A stretch of DNA of 64,000 bases from Polyangiaceae bacterium (GTDB lineage: Bacteria > Myxococcota_A > Polyangia > Polyangiales > Polyangiaceae), in contig JABFXY010000049.1 of the NCBI GenBank assembly GCA_013361525.1, forward strand, positions 146,747 to 210,746, given 5' to 3'. This document shows, one piece after another, positions 38,442 through 48,242 of this stretch. Both the position numbers and the translations under genes were made by a program. Under the pieces are notes generated by a model, which was not told the DNA's origin, did not search any database, and saw nothing but the letters and a program-made list of their open reading frames with translations. Position 1 is the first letter of the stretch. The number at the start of each line of letters is the position of its first letter.

Positions 38442-38466
38442 GACGTCCGCGCTTCGCGGAGACGTC
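38442..38466 (-). terminator. Hairpin in the short gap after uvrB
   Basis: GACGTCCGCG / CGCGGAGACGTC forms a stem with a 2-nt bulge, starting 25 nt beyond the uvrB stop on the minus strand. No T-run. It could terminate uvrB or form part of the leader of the coiled-coil gene. Confidence 0.3.
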
Positions 38467-38490
38467 GACGCCTGAATCACGCAGCGGTGC

Positions 38491-40614
38491 TCAGCGGCTG
38501 CGACGAGCGGCGCGTTTCATGCCGCCCCCGCGGGCAGCCCCGCGACCGGATGCGGCCCGAGCGCCCGCGCCTTTGCGCGGTGCGGCTTCGTGCTCGATGA
38601 CCGCCGCTGCATCACCTTCGCCGCGCAGCCGACGAATCTGATCGCGGATCTTTGCGGCGCGTTCGAAATCGAGCGCCTCGGCGGCGGCGAACATCTCCTG
38701 GCGGAGGGAGTCGACGAGCTCGGTCAGGTCGACGCCCTTCGGTACGGTGGTGAGCGTCTCGTCGACCTTGGTCTTCGGCGCAGCGACGTAGTCGCGCGCC
38801 CCCGACGTCGGCGACAGATCGAGGATCGCCTTCATCACCGTCGCCGGCGTGATGTTGTGATCCTTGTTGTACTGCTGCTGCAGCGCGCGACGCCGGTCCG
38901 TCTCTTCGATGGACTGCTTCATCGCGGGCGTCATCTTGTCGGCGTACATCATGACCTCGCCGCGGACGTTTCGAGCGGCGCGGCCGATGGTCTGGATGAG
39001 CGAGCGCGGGCTTCGCAAGAAGCCTTCTTTGTCGGCATCGAGGATCGCGACCAGCGACACCTCGGGAAGGTCGAGGCCTTCACGCAGGAGGTTGATGCCG
39101 ATGAGGACGTCGAACTCGCCGCGCCGGAGATCGCGCAGGATCTCGATGCGCTCGAGCGTGTCGATGTCGCTGTGGAGGTACCGGACACGGACGCCGAGCT
39201 CGGTGTAGTACTCGGTGAGATCCTCGGCCATCCGCTTGGTCAGCGTCGTGACGAGGATGCGGTCGCCTTGCTTCACCCGCTCGCGAATCCTCGCGAGGAG
39301 ATCGTCGACCTGCCCCGCGACGGGCTTCACCGTGATGATCGGATCGACGAGACCCGTCGGGCGGATGATCTGCTCGACGACGACGCCCTGGCTCTTCTCG
39401 AGCTCGTGCTCGCCCGGCGTCGCGCTGATGAAGACGACGTTCTTGCAGAAGCGCTCGAACTCCTCGAACTTGAGCGGGCGGTTGTCGAGCGCGCTCGGCA
39501 AGCGGAAGCCGTGCTCGACGAGCGTCTCTTTGCGTGCGCGGTCGCCGCGGTACATCGCGCCGAGCTGAGGCACCGTCTGATGCGACTCGTCGATCAGCAT
39601 CAGAAAGCCTTCGGGGAAGTAGTCGATCAACGTCGGCGGTGGGTCGCCGGCTTTGCGCCCGGAGAGGTGGCGCGAGTAGTTCTCGATGCCGGTGCAGAAG
39701 CCCATCTGCTCGAGCATCTCGAGGTCGTACATCGTGCGTTGCTCGAGGCGCTGCTTCTCGAGAAAGCGGCCCTCGCGATCGTAGAACTCGAGCCGGTCGC
39801 GCAGCTCTTCGCGGATCGCCCCGATGGCCTTGCGCATCACCTGTTGCTCGGTGACGTAGTGCGAGCCCGGATAGATGGACACGCGCGGGAGGCTGCGGAT
39901 GACCTTGCCGCGGAGCGGATCGACCTCTTTGATCGCGTCGACCTCGTCGCCGAAGTACTCGATGCGAATCGCGACGCTCTCCTCGTACGCGGGGAAAATC
40001 TCGACGACGTCGCCGCGGACGCGGAACGTGCCGCGGTGGAAGTCGACGTCGTTGCGTTGATATTGGATGTCGACGAGGCGGCGCAGGAGCTCGTCGCGCC
40101 GCAGCTCTACGCCCTTCTCGAGCTGGATCAGCAGGCCGTGGTAGCTCTCCGCGGAGCCGATGCCGTAGATGCAGCTGACCGACGCGACGATGATGACGTC
40201 GGGCCGCGACAGGAGCGCGTGCGTCGCAGCGTGGCGCATCCGGTCGATCGCGTCATTGATGATCGAGTCCTTCTCGATGTAGGTGTCCGTCGTCGGGACA
40301 TACGCTTCGGGCTGGTAGTAGTCGTAGTAGCTGACGAAGTAGTGGACTGCGTTGTGCGGGAAGAGCTCGCGGAGCTCACCGTAGAGCTGCGCAGCGAGCG
40401 TCTTGTTCGGCGCGAGGACGAGCGTCTGCTTGCCGAAATGCTCGATGAGCTTCGCAGCCGTGAAGGTCTTGCCACTGCCGGTGACGCCGAGCAGCGTCTG
40501 GTACTGGACGCTGCGGTCGAGTCCCTCGGACAGCTCGCGAATGGCGCGTGGTTGGTCACCACGCGGTTCGTAGCCGGTGACCATCTTGAACGGTCGATCC
40601 ACGGAGTCGCGCAC
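38491..40614 (-). CDS. uvrB: UvrB, nucleotide excision repair helicase-like subunit
   Basis: 707 residues, slightly longer than E. coli UvrB (673). Walker A GVTGSGKT near residue 43; beta-hairpin region [12 protein letters not shown]; helicase motifs including [11 protein letters not shown] and QTIGRAARN; and a C-terminal UvrC-binding UVR motif ([22 protein letters not shown]). A basic, Gly/Arg-rich tail of about 40 residues follows. The start is GTG 40614 or, more conservatively, ATG 40584 ([12 protein letters not shown]). UvrB verifies DNA damage in the UvrA2B complex. It is divergent from the thiol-disulfide lipoprotein gene. Confidence 0.96.
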   Translation of the reverse strand: MRDSVDRPFKMVTGYEPRGDQPRAIRELSEGLDRSVQYQTLLGVTGSGKTFTAAKLIEHFGKQTLVLAPNKTLAAQLYGELRELFPHNAVHYFVSYYDYYQPEAYVPTTDTYIEKDSIINDAIDRMRHAATHALLSRPDVIIVASVSCIYGIGSAESYHGLLIQLEKGVELRRDELLRRLVDIQYQRNDVDFHRGTFRVRGDVVEIFPAYEESVAIRIEYFGDEVDAIKEVDPLRGKVIRSLPRVSIYPGSHYVTEQQVMRKAIGAIREELRDRLEFYDREGRFLEKQRLEQRTMYDLEMLEQMGFCTGIENYSRHLSGRKAGDPPPTLIDYFPEGFLMLIDESHQTVPQLGAMYRGDRARKETLVEHGFRLPSALDNRPLKFEEFERFCKNVVFISATPGEHELEKSQGVVVEQIIRPTGLVDPIITVKPVAGQVDDLLARIRERVKQGDRILVTTLTKRMAEDLTEYYTELGVRVRYLHSDIDTLERIEILRDLRRGEFDVLIGINLLREGLDLPEVSLVAILDADKEGFLRSPRSLIQTIGRAARNVRGEVMMYADKMTPAMKQSIEETDRRRALQQQYNKDHNITPATVMKAILDLSPTSGARDYVAAPKTKVDETLTTVPKGVDLTELVDSLRQEMFAAAEALDFERAAKIRDQIRRLRGEGDAAAVIEHEAAPRKGAGARAASGRGAARGGGMKRAARRSR

Positions 40615-40675
40615 GATAATCTACAGACGGCCCGTGCTACCACACGAATTGTCCTCGCGCACATCCACCTCGACG

Positions 40676-41245
40676 ATGAACTTTGTCGCCGTAACCGCGA
40701 TCGCGGCGGCGGTGGCGACGAGCTGTGGCGGATCGCCGCAAGCCGTCGAGAACGAAATTGAAAAGAGCGGCCACGGCGTCGTCACCGTGGTCGAGTTCGT
40801 CGATTACGACTGCCGCTTCTGCAAAGACTTGCACGCGGCGTTCGCGCCCCTCCTCGAGGAGCAGCAAGGCGCCGTGCGCGTCGTCCTCAAACACGTGCCG
40901 CTCGACAAACATCCGACGGCGCGCCGCGCCGCGTTCGCGTCCATCTGCGCCGAGGCCCAAGGCAAGGGTTGGCCGATGCACGACGCGCTCATGAAGGGCG
41001 CGAGCAAAGCCGACGAGGAGCTGCTCGATCTCACGCAACACGTCGGGCTCGACGTCGAGAAGTTCAAGAGCTGCATGCGGAGCGACGCCCCGAGCGAGCG
41101 CATCGCCGCGGACATCGACGCGTACAACGCCGCCGGCGGCGACGGCTTGCCGATGCTGTTCATTCAGCGCACGAAGCTCGTCGGACTCCAGGACGAAGCG
41201 ACGCTGATGACCGCGCTGCGGGACGCGAGCGAAGCGGCGCGTTGA
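40676..41245 (+). CDS. DsbA-like thiol-disulfide oxidoreductase lipoprotein
   Basis: 189 residues from ATG 40676, which sits directly before the signal peptide MNFVAVTAIAAAVATSC (lipobox Cys17). The thioredoxin/DsbA fold has redox motif CRFC (residues 46-49) in VVEFVDYDCRFCKDLH, and a cis-Pro segment GDGLPMLFIQ. The central helical insert and size match the DsbA/BdbD ('thioredoxin_4') family, which oxidises or isomerises disulfides in secreted proteins. The many cysteine-rich lipoproteins in the window are plausible substrates (inference). Confidence 0.88.
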   Translation: MNFVAVTAIAAAVATSCGGSPQAVENEIEKSGHGVVTVVEFVDYDCRFCKDLHAAFAPLLEEQQGAVRVVLKHVPLDKHPTARRAAFASICAEAQGKGWPMHDALMKGASKADEELLDLTQHVGLDVEKFKSCMRSDAPSERIAADIDAYNAAGGDGLPMLFIQRTKLVGLQDEATLMTALRDASEAAR

Positions 41246-41267
41246 GCGCCGCGCCTCGGTCCCGCAT

Positions 41268-41299
41268 GTTGCTCGCGCCGTCGCGCTGACGCGAGCAAC
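41268..41299. terminator. Bidirectional hairpin between convergent genes
   Basis: Perfect 10-bp stem GTTGCTCGCG / CGCGAGCAAC with a 12-nt loop, midway between the stops at 41245 and 41315. Position and strength fit a shared terminator for the two convergent genes. Confidence 0.55.
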
Positions 41300-41314
41300 C
41301 ACGGCGCGCAGAGC

Positions 41315-41665
41315 TCAGTTGTCGGGATTCAGCGATTGCTGACAGTCGACGAGGTCGAGCGCCTCTTCGAGGCAGCCCGAGCCGTTCGCGACGGGCACGC
41401 CGTCGTTGCACGTGAACCCGCTGCCCGCGACGCAGTCCATCGCGGCGGTGTACTCCTCGATGCAGTCGCCGTAGCCGACCTGCTCGAGCGCAGCCTCGAG
41501 ATCACCGCAGCCCGTCGAGCACTCGGCGGGCAGCAGCTCGCCGCAGCCGGCGTCTTGCGCAGCCTCGCAGTAGCTGGTGCATGCCTCCTCGAGCGTGGGC
41601 TCGCCGCAAGCAAACGAGACGAGAGCGAGCGATGCGAGGGCAGCGCCTTTCAACACACGGTTCAT
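41315..41665 (-). CDS. Cysteine-rich lipoprotein, C-spaced family
   Basis: 116 residues from ATG 41665 with Shine-Dalgarno GGAGG 6 nt upstream. Signal peptide ALASLALVSFAC (lipobox SFAC). The mature part has ten cysteines at regular spacing, beginning EEACTSYCEAAQDAGC. The spacing resembles the 118-residue protein at 51786 and suggests a family of small helical, disulfide-pinned surface proteins. Function unknown. Confidence 0.78.
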   Translation of the reverse strand: MNRVLKGAALASLALVSFACGEPTLEEACTSYCEAAQDAGCGELLPAECSTGCGDLEAALEQVGYGDCIEEYTAAMDCVAGSGFTCNDGVPVANGSGCLEEALDLVDCQQSLNPDN

Positions 41666-41782
41666 GAGCGACCTCCGAAGGAGAGCAGAAGCAAGTCGTT
41701 GTCGGACCAACCTGACGATGGTCTCCGCAAACGTACGTGCTCGTCGATACCCGTTTCCCGTCGGAAGAGTGCGCGCCCGCGA

Positions 41783-42283
41783 TCACTCCGTGCGCATGAT
41801 GATGTGGTACCCGAACGGTGTTTCGACGATCTCGCTGATCTCGCCGACCTTCAGCTTGAATGCGACGTCCGAGAAGGCCTTCACCATGACCTTCTTCTCG
41901 AAGACGCCGAGATCGCCGCCACGCTCCGCCGCGCCCGGCTCGTCGCTGTATTGAAGGACGAGCTTGTCGAAGGGCTCACCCGCGCGCGCCTTCGTGAGCG
42001 CCTCTTGTGCGCGCTTCTTCGCCTCTTCTTTCGAGCGCGTGACCGTCGGCGGCTTTCGCTCGGACTGCGCGTGCATGACGAGGATGTGCTTCGCGCCGAT
42101 CGACTTCGGCTCCTTGAGGATGACCTCAGTCTCGCGCTTGAGCTCCGCTTCCTCTTTTTCGATGCGACCCGGAGCGCCTTCGGCGAGCGTTCCGCCGACC
42201 CACGAAGGGCTGCTCGTCACGGTGGTGCAGCCGATCGACGCCGTCGCGACGAGCACGCTGAGGCAGGTCCGGGAAAGACGCAT
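41783..42283 (-). CDS. Parvulin-type peptidyl-prolyl isomerase lipoprotein
   Basis: 166 residues. Signal peptide SVLVATASIGC gives a lipobox. The C-terminal ~100 residues are a parvulin (PpiC/rotamase) domain: AKHILVMHAQ at the first strand, ERGGDLGVFEKKVMVKAF, and the closing ETPFGYHIIM. Unlike PrsA or SurA, there is no long N-terminal chaperone domain, only a ~45-residue charged helix. It should assist folding of exported proteins at the envelope. Confidence 0.9.
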   Translation of the reverse strand: MRLSRTCLSVLVATASIGCTTVTSSPSWVGGTLAEGAPGRIEKEEAELKRETEVILKEPKSIGAKHILVMHAQSERKPPTVTRSKEEAKKRAQEALTKARAGEPFDKLVLQYSDEPGAAERGGDLGVFEKKVMVKAFSDVAFKLKVGEISEIVETPFGYHIIMRTE

Positions 42284-42353
42284 CGCGGCGCTTCATGCCG
42301 CGGCGGGCGCGAAACGGCAAGCGCGGCGGACTGCGGCGCTCCGGCCACCGAGG

Positions 42354-44093
42354 TCACCGATTCTCGAGATCGACCGGCATCGCGCGTGATGCAGGGATCG
42401 GCGTGTCGCGTTCGCGCACGGCCGAGGTGGCGTCGTGTTCCTGCCCGGCGGCTTTGTCGCGCCCTGCCTCGCCGTTTTGGGCGGTTTGCCACGCAATCTC
42501 AGCGTCGGCAGCCGTCCACGCCGGGATGTCGGTGGCGAGGTCGAGTGCTTCGACGATCTCCGCGGCGCTCTGCGGGCGCTTCGCGGGATCCTTCTCGAGG
42601 CACTTCAGGATCAGCGTCTCGAGCGACGCGGGGACCGGCTTTCCGAGGCGTTTGCTCGGCGGCTCGGGCTTTTCGTACATGTGCCAGGCGCAGACCTCCA
42701 CGAGGCCCCGGCCTTTGACGACGGTCGTGCCCGTGAGGAGGTAATAAGCGACGGCGCCGAGCGCATAGATGTCGCTCCGGTGGTCGACCTTCTTCGGATC
42801 GGTGATGCTCTCGGGCGAGATGTAGAGCGGCGTGCCGATGAGGGTCGCGACGTTGGAGAGCGACGGCGCGTTGTTGTCGGGCCGAAGCTCTTTCACCAGG
42901 CCGAAGTCGAGGACTTTGACGTAATCGTGCTGACGCCCGCGCGACAGGACGACGATGTTCGCAGGCTTGATGTCGCGGTGGATGAGCTTGATCGAGTGCG
43001 CTTCGGCGAGTGCGTCGGCCGTCTGCCGAACGATGTGACGAACCCGCGCGGCAGGCAGACACCCTTGATCTTTGACGAGCCGCTCGAGGTCGACGCCCTC
43101 GAGGTACTCCATCGCGTAGTAGAAGACGCCGTCGGGTGTACGGCCGTAGTCGTAAATCGCGACCACGTTCGGGTGGGTGAGCTGGCTCGTGAGCTGAACC
43201 TCGCGCTCGAATCGCTTGACCGCGTCTTTGCCGGCCTTGTCTGCCGGTAGAAGCTTCACCGCGGTCGGCCGGCGCAGGAGCGCGTGACGGGCGAGGTACA
43301 CCATGCCCATGCCGCCGGAGCCGAGCTGCGACTCGAGGGTGTATTGGCCGAGCTGCTTCGCCTCTTTCACCTTGCGCTCGAGGCCGTAAATGATGCGGGT
43401 TATCGCGGTCGAGAGCAGCGCCGCGATCGAGCCCCAGACGACCATGAAGGCGGTCAGGCCGATGGGCGTCGGAAACCCCTCCGGCACCGGTCGTGTGGTG
43501 TAGACGAGGTACGTCGCGATCGCCTGCGGCACGAGAGAGCCGAAGCCGAACACGGCGGTCCGCGCGGCGGTGCACGGGACGAGCGCAGCGCGACCTGCGA
43601 GCAGGTTCGTGAGCGCGAGAATGACGACGAGCTCGGTGCGGAACTTCGGCTCGCCGCCGATGTAGAGCATCGCGGCGAGCCCGAAGACCTGCAGCTTCGT
43701 CACCGCCGCGTCCATGACGTCGAGGCCGCGCAGGCTGACCTTTTTGTATTTGAGGAGCAGCCACGCGAGGACGAGCGAGGCGGCGACGCCGACGTGTGTC
43801 CACGTGACGAGCGGTGCGGACGCGTTTCGCAAGAGCTCGGGTGCGGCGGCTGCGCGAACGAGCGGCTGCGCGAAGAACATCACGGTCCACAGCACCGCGA
43901 ACAGGCCGACGTAGGCCCGGATGCGAAGCTGCACGTGGGCGCGCGCCTCTTCGGGCGTGCCCGGCACGAGGCCGAAGCCGATGACCGAAGGCGCGAGCGT
44001 CGCGAGAGGATCGCGGTGCGCGCGGTCCGCCTTCAACGTCGCGGCGTTGCGATCCCCAGCGGCCATCGCGTCAGCTTCGTTCGAACTCCGCAC
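42354..44093 (-). CDS. Membrane Ser/Thr protein kinase with N-terminal multi-pass region
   Basis: 579 residues from ATG 44093; ATG 44066, just after the preceding stop, is also possible. The N-terminal ~235 residues contain about six hydrophobic helices. The kinase domain then follows (about 245-515): LGSGGMGMVYLARH, AVKLL, HRDIKPAN, DFGLVK, YISPES (in place of MAPE), RPQSAAEIV. Placing the membrane domain before the kinase is unusual; the kinase would face the cytoplasm. The gene overlaps the end of the M20 amidohydrolase gene by 23 nt. Confidence 0.9.
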   Translation of the reverse strand: MRSSNEADAMAAGDRNAATLKADRAHRDPLATLAPSVIGFGLVPGTPEEARAHVQLRIRAYVGLFAVLWTVMFFAQPLVRAAAAPELLRNASAPLVTWTHVGVAASLVLAWLLLKYKKVSLRGLDVMDAAVTKLQVFGLAAMLYIGGEPKFRTELVVILALTNLLAGRAALVPCTAARTAVFGFGSLVPQAIATYLVYTTRPVPEGFPTPIGLTAFMVVWGSIAALLSTAITRIIYGLERKVKEAKQLGQYTLESQLGSGGMGMVYLARHALLRRPTAVKLLPADKAGKDAVKRFEREVQLTSQLTHPNVVAIYDYGRTPDGVFYYAMEYLEGVDLERLVKDQGCLPAARVRHIVRQTADALAEAHSIKLIHRDIKPANIVVLSRGRQHDYVKVLDFGLVKELRPDNNAPSLSNVATLIGTPLYISPESITDPKKVDHRSDIYALGAVAYYLLTGTTVVKGRGLVEVCAWHMYEKPEPPSKRLGKPVPASLETLILKCLEKDPAKRPQSAAEIVEALDLATDIPAWTAADAEIAWQTAQNGEAGRDKAAGQEHDATSAVRERDTPIPASRAMPVDLENR

Positions 44094-45237
44094 GGGCGGC
44101 GGCGAGGAGCGTGGGGTCTTCGAGCACGTCGCGCGTCAGGCGAGCCATCGCCTTCGCGGCGACGATCATCGAGTCGATCCCTCGGTCGGACGCGGCCGAG
44201 GCGGCGAACGCGTGTTGGTGACACGTCGTCTCGTTCTCGTCGCAGATGGCGATCCACGGATGGATCGACGGCACCGCGTGCGAGATGTCGCCCATGTCCG
44301 TCGACCCGGTTCCGATGCGCGGATCGACCTCGCGCGGGAAGCGCCCGAGGGTGCCGAGGTGCTCGCCGAAACGTCGAGCGAGGGCGAGGTTGTTCTTCAT
44401 GTCGCGGTAGCCGCGCCGCGCGATGATCTCGACCTCGACACCGCAAGCGAGGGCTGCACCCTTCGCGCACCGCTGGACGATCGCCGCGACCCGTTCGAGC
44501 TCGGTGATGTGGAACGCGCGAACCGAAAACTCGCACGCAGCGTGCTCGGGGATGATGTTCACCGCCTGCCCGCCGTTCGTCACGTAGCCGTGTACGCGCA
44601 CCCCGTCGGTGAAGTGAACGCGCTGCGCGTCGATGAGCCGGAACGTCTCGAGGCAGGCGGTGAGCGCGCTCGCACCCTCCCATGGGGCCAGCGCCGCGTG
44701 CGACGGTTTCCCGCGGAATTGGAAGTCGACATACATGTTCGCGAGCGTCGGGTGTGCGAGCAGATCGCGATCGAACGGATGGAACATCATCGCCGCGTCC
44801 ACACCCTTGAAGACACCCGCCTCGAGGAGCTTGATCTTGCCTCCGCCGCCCTCTTCCGCGGGCGTACCGACGAGCTCGACGGTCCCGTCGATCGCCGCTT
44901 CCTGCAGGCTGAGCGCGAGGAATGCGCCGAGCGCACCCGTCGCGATCAGGTTGTGCCCGCACGCGTGGCCGATTTGAGGGAGCGCGTCGTACTCGGCTAG
45001 GACGGCGACGCGCGGGCCGGAGCCTTTTCCGATGCGGGCACGGAACGCGGTCGACATGCCGCCGAGCCCTCGCTCCACCGTTCCGCCGGCGCGCTCGACC
45101 GCCTCCGTCAGCCAGGCGCACGCTCGATGCTCTTCGAACCGGAGCTCGGGGTGCGCGTGAATCTTCCTTGCGATATCGCTGAGCTCCGGTCGGAGCTCGG
45201 CGACGTCGCGCTCGATTCGAGTTAGGTCGATCGGCAT
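44071..45237 (-). CDS. M20 family amidohydrolase (AbgB-like)
   Basis: 388 residues, typical for M20D. Metal-binding residues are visible: HACGHN, the acidic GTPAEEGGGG, and HPF and HQHAF later. The family (AbgB, amidohydrolase, hippurate hydrolase) removes acyl or aminobenzoyl groups from amino acid conjugates. No signal peptide; cytoplasmic. The kinase gene overlaps its stop, suggesting an operon. Substrate not evident. Confidence 0.88.
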   Translation of the reverse strand: MPIDLTRIERDVAELRPELSDIARKIHAHPELRFEEHRACAWLTEAVERAGGTVERGLGGMSTAFRARIGKGSGPRVAVLAEYDALPQIGHACGHNLIATGALGAFLALSLQEAAIDGTVELVGTPAEEGGGGKIKLLEAGVFKGVDAAMMFHPFDRDLLAHPTLANMYVDFQFRGKPSHAALAPWEGASALTACLETFRLIDAQRVHFTDGVRVHGYVTNGGQAVNIIPEHAACEFSVRAFHITELERVAAIVQRCAKGAALACGVEVEIIARRGYRDMKNNLALARRFGEHLGTLGRFPREVDPRIGTGSTDMGDISHAVPSIHPWIAICDENETTCHQHAFAASAASDRGIDSMIVAAKAMARLTRDVLEDPTLLAAARAEFERS

Positions 45238-45297
45238 GGCGAGCCCGCGAGGGTAGCACCGTCGAGCGCGCTTGAACCCGTGGCCGGCGCCACGGGG

Positions 45298-46938
45298 CTA
45301 CTCGACCGCGGACACCGTCATTTCCCCTGCGGGGACCTCGTCCACGCGCCCGCCCAACGTCATACGCTCGATGAACGTCCCCGCGAGCATCGTCGTGCCG
45401 GCGGGCGTGTCGACCACCAGACCCCGGCCGCCGCACGCGACCTGCGCAGCGCGCACCACCTCACCCGTCGGTGAGAGCTCGAGCAAGAGCGGGACGAAGC
45501 GCGTGGGAAGGTCGAAGCCGGGAATGGTGCCGAGGAACGTCACGAACGCACCGCCGTCCGGGCGCGCGGCGACCGAAGGGGCGCTGCCCGTCGCCGCGAA
45601 TTGATAGACGATCGAACCATCCTCGCCCGAGAGCCTGAGCACCTCGATGCGACCGCCGGGCTGCGCCTCTTCATACGCGACGAGCACGCCGCCGTCCGGC
45701 AGAGGTCGAATGGCCGGATCGTAGACGAGGACCATCTCGTCGTGGGTCCACAGCGGTGTTCCCGTGACGTCGAGCCTCTCGATGCGAAGCGTCGGTTGCG
45801 CCGTGCGCGGCGGCAGATCCGTCGACGCGACGAGCGTCGTTCCATCGTCGAGCGTGTCGATGGCGACGATGTCACGCTCCATCGCCTTCACGTCGAGCTG
45901 GACGAGGTCGTCGCTCAGCTCGACGAGGAACGAGCCGTAATACTTGTCGGACGGCGGCGCGACCTCGTCTCCCTCGTCGTTGCGGATGATCGGATATGCG
46001 GATTGTACGGCCGCGTAGACGCCGTTCGGCGAGCGCCCCAGCGCCGCGAGGTTGAGCGCTTCGTATTCCGGCGAAGCGAGCTGGTTCGCGTAGATCGACG
46101 CGTACGATTGGCCGCCGCCTTCGGGGTCCAGCGTGAGGACGTCGACGACGTAGGTGCTCGCACGTCCTCCCATTGCGATCCGCCCCTCGGGAAGGGGCGC
46201 AACCTCGGGCATCGTCACGAAGCTCGAGGCGCTGTCGAAGAGGATGTTGATGCTGTCCGCGTCACCTCGGTAAACGCGGTAGGTGCCGGCGATTCCGTTC
46301 GACACGTCACCGGCCCACAGCTCCATCGCGACCAGGGCGTCGTCGTCGGCACCGGGCGCGATGGAGATCTTCGCAGCCTGGCCACCGCCGGCTTGCGACG
46401 GAACCTCGAGCAGCGCGGGCGAGCCGAAGACGTCGATGCCCGGTGCCGACGAAACCGGCACGAGCGGCATCGTCGCCGAAGCAGGAATCAACGGCGGAGC
46501 GTCGCCGTCCCCCGGATCGAACTGCGTCGCGTAGAACTGGACATCGAGCGTCACGAGGCGGTTCGCGGCGACGCAATGTGCCTCGAACGACTCGGGATCG
46601 GCGAGCGGGCTAGGAACCTCGAAGATCGCGCCCGACGGCCCAAACGTCGTCGTGATGCCCACGATCGGGAAGTCTTCCGTCACGACGTCGGGATCGTCGA
46701 AGACGTTGATGACGCCGTCGACGTTGGTCGTGACCTTCGCGCTCTGGATGTGGACGGTACCCTCGTCGAAGGTCTCGACGAAGATCGACGCGTCGATCTG
46801 CATCGTGAGGTCGTCACCTCGCTCGACGAAGGTGACGTCGGACACGGCCGGATCGATGAAGATCGAGACGAAGCCGGAGTCCTCGTCGATGCAGGACGTG
46901 GAGAGCGCGGCCAGGGCGAGGATTGAGAGTCGCTTCAT
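45298..46938 (-). CDS. Lipoprotein with beta-propeller-like blades
   Basis: 546 residues from ATG 46938, supported by GGAGG 5 nt upstream and by the ATGA overlap with the preceding gene's stop. Signal peptide SILALAALSTSC (lipobox STSC). The middle and C-terminal parts repeat strand-turn patterns (TLVASTDLPP, GGVLVAYEEAQPGGRIEVLRL, GGAFVTFLGTIP) like a beta-propeller. No catalytic motif recognised. It is coupled to the membrane protein at 46935, so the pair probably works together. Confidence 0.78.
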   Translation of the reverse strand: MKRLSILALAALSTSCIDEDSGFVSIFIDPAVSDVTFVERGDDLTMQIDASIFVETFDEGTVHIQSAKVTTNVDGVINVFDDPDVVTEDFPIVGITTTFGPSGAIFEVPSPLADPESFEAHCVAANRLVTLDVQFYATQFDPGDGDAPPLIPASATMPLVPVSSAPGIDVFGSPALLEVPSQAGGGQAAKISIAPGADDDALVAMELWAGDVSNGIAGTYRVYRGDADSINILFDSASSFVTMPEVAPLPEGRIAMGGRASTYVVDVLTLDPEGGGQSYASIYANQLASPEYEALNLAALGRSPNGVYAAVQSAYPIIRNDEGDEVAPPSDKYYGSFLVELSDDLVQLDVKAMERDIVAIDTLDDGTTLVASTDLPPRTAQPTLRIERLDVTGTPLWTHDEMVLVYDPAIRPLPDGGVLVAYEEAQPGGRIEVLRLSGEDGSIVYQFAATGSAPSVAARPDGGAFVTFLGTIPGFDLPTRFVPLLLELSPTGEVVRAAQVACGGRGLVVDTPAGTTMLAGTFIERMTLGGRVDEVPAGEMTVSAVE

Positions 46939-48143
46939 GGAAGCCTCCACACGGCGCGAATACCCGTCGGCCCGGCGGTCACCTCCGGGGCATAGCTCGA
47001 CGTCGTGTCGGTGACGGGAGCGACCTCGGACGGGCGGTTCTTCAACCCGACCACGAGCAGCGGGATCCCGATGGCGTTGAAGACGAGGCCTCCACCGAGG
47101 AGGGGCGTTCCGACGACGAGGCTCAGACCACCACCGCCATTCGAAGCCGCGTCGATGGCGATCGTGGTGAGCCCGGCGAGCCCCGCGAGGTCGCCGATAC
47201 CCATCAAGACAGCGCCGGCGACGATCATGCGCCGCGACTTACGCTTGGCTTTCTCTTCGGGCACTTTCTGCGCGCGCGCTTTCGCTTCCCGCGCTGCGAT
47301 GTCCGCCGGCGTCTGCTTCTTTGCGCCCACCGCGAGGAGCGGGATCCCGATGCCGGTGAGGAGACCGCTCGTGAGGAAGTATGGCCACGCCGTCGAGAAG
47401 TCCGGCTCGCTCTGGTCATAGGTGAGCGCCTGACCGATGCCGACACCGAGGCTCGCAGCGGCGAGCGACGTGATCGAAAATCCGGCGGCCATCATCGGCT
47501 CGTTGCGTCGCATCTCGTCGCCGCGCGGCGCCCCGACCGCCCAACCGAGCAGACCCGTTGCGCCCACGAGCGCGAACCCCGCGCCGGCACCGATCAAGTC
47601 CGCGCCGATGTTGTCGGTCCGCCGGCTCGGTCGATCGACACAACCCGTGATCGTGCAGAGCTCGTCGTTCTGGCCTGCGCCGATCGTGATACCGCCGCTC
47701 AACGCGAGGACACCGCCGAGCGCGAGGCCTCCCAGGCTCATCGGAAACAGCCAATCCATGCGACGTCCATCCGTCGCGACGTCGTCGCGGAAGGTCGTCG
47801 GAGGCAGCGTGACGACGGGCGCGAACGACGTTGCCTCGGGCGCGAGCGGCGGAGGCGGCGGCACTTCCTCCGGCAGCGGCTGAGACTGGTCGATGCGGGG
47901 AGCCACCGGCACCGGAGCAACCGGCCCTGTGTCGGGTTGTGCCGTAACCGCCCCCGCTGGAGCCGTGGGAGGCGGCGTGGGAGCCGGAGGTGCAGGGGGT
48001 TCCGCGGTCGTCGGTGCGGGCTGCGCCCGCGCGTCGGCCGACCATACCAGCGCGAGCGACGCGGCGAGGGAGGCGACCAAAAAGGACCGGCCCCATTGCG
48101 GCGTTCGGAAGCCGCCTCTGCAATCGCGATCGAGAGCCGTCAT
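46935..48143 (-). CDS. Pro-rich multi-pass membrane protein
   Basis: 402 residues. A signal-like hydrophobic stretch (FLVASLAASLALVWSADARAQP) is followed by ~80 residues that are mainly Pro/Ala/Thr, then several hydrophobic segments (MSLGGLALGGVLALSGGI, LIGAGAGFALVGATGLLGW, YFLTSGLLTGIGIPLLAVG, MIVAGAVLMGIGDLAGLAGL, LSLVVGTPLLGGGLVFNAIG). This layout is seen in uncharacterised myxobacterial membrane proteins. It is translationally coupled to the downstream lipoprotein gene. Confidence 0.7.
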   Translation of the reverse strand: MTALDRDCRGGFRTPQWGRSFLVASLAASLALVWSADARAQPAPTTAEPPAPPAPTPPPTAPAGAVTAQPDTGPVAPVPVAPRIDQSQPLPEEVPPPPPLAPEATSFAPVVTLPPTTFRDDVATDGRRMDWLFPMSLGGLALGGVLALSGGITIGAGQNDELCTITGCVDRPSRRTDNIGADLIGAGAGFALVGATGLLGWAVGAPRGDEMRRNEPMMAAGFSITSLAAASLGVGIGQALTYDQSEPDFSTAWPYFLTSGLLTGIGIPLLAVGAKKQTPADIAAREAKARAQKVPEEKAKRKSRRMIVAGAVLMGIGDLAGLAGLTTIAIDAASNGGGGLSLVVGTPLLGGGLVFNAIGIPLLVVGLKNRPSEVAPVTDTTSSYAPEVTAGPTGIRAVWRLP

Positions 48144-48242
48144 GTTCGGCGCAAGCCTATCCCCACAGGTCGTATGAAGTGGAAGCGACGGTGTGGCGTA
48201 GGCGAAATCGGTGCCGCGCTTCGACGGTGCTAGGGTTCGGGC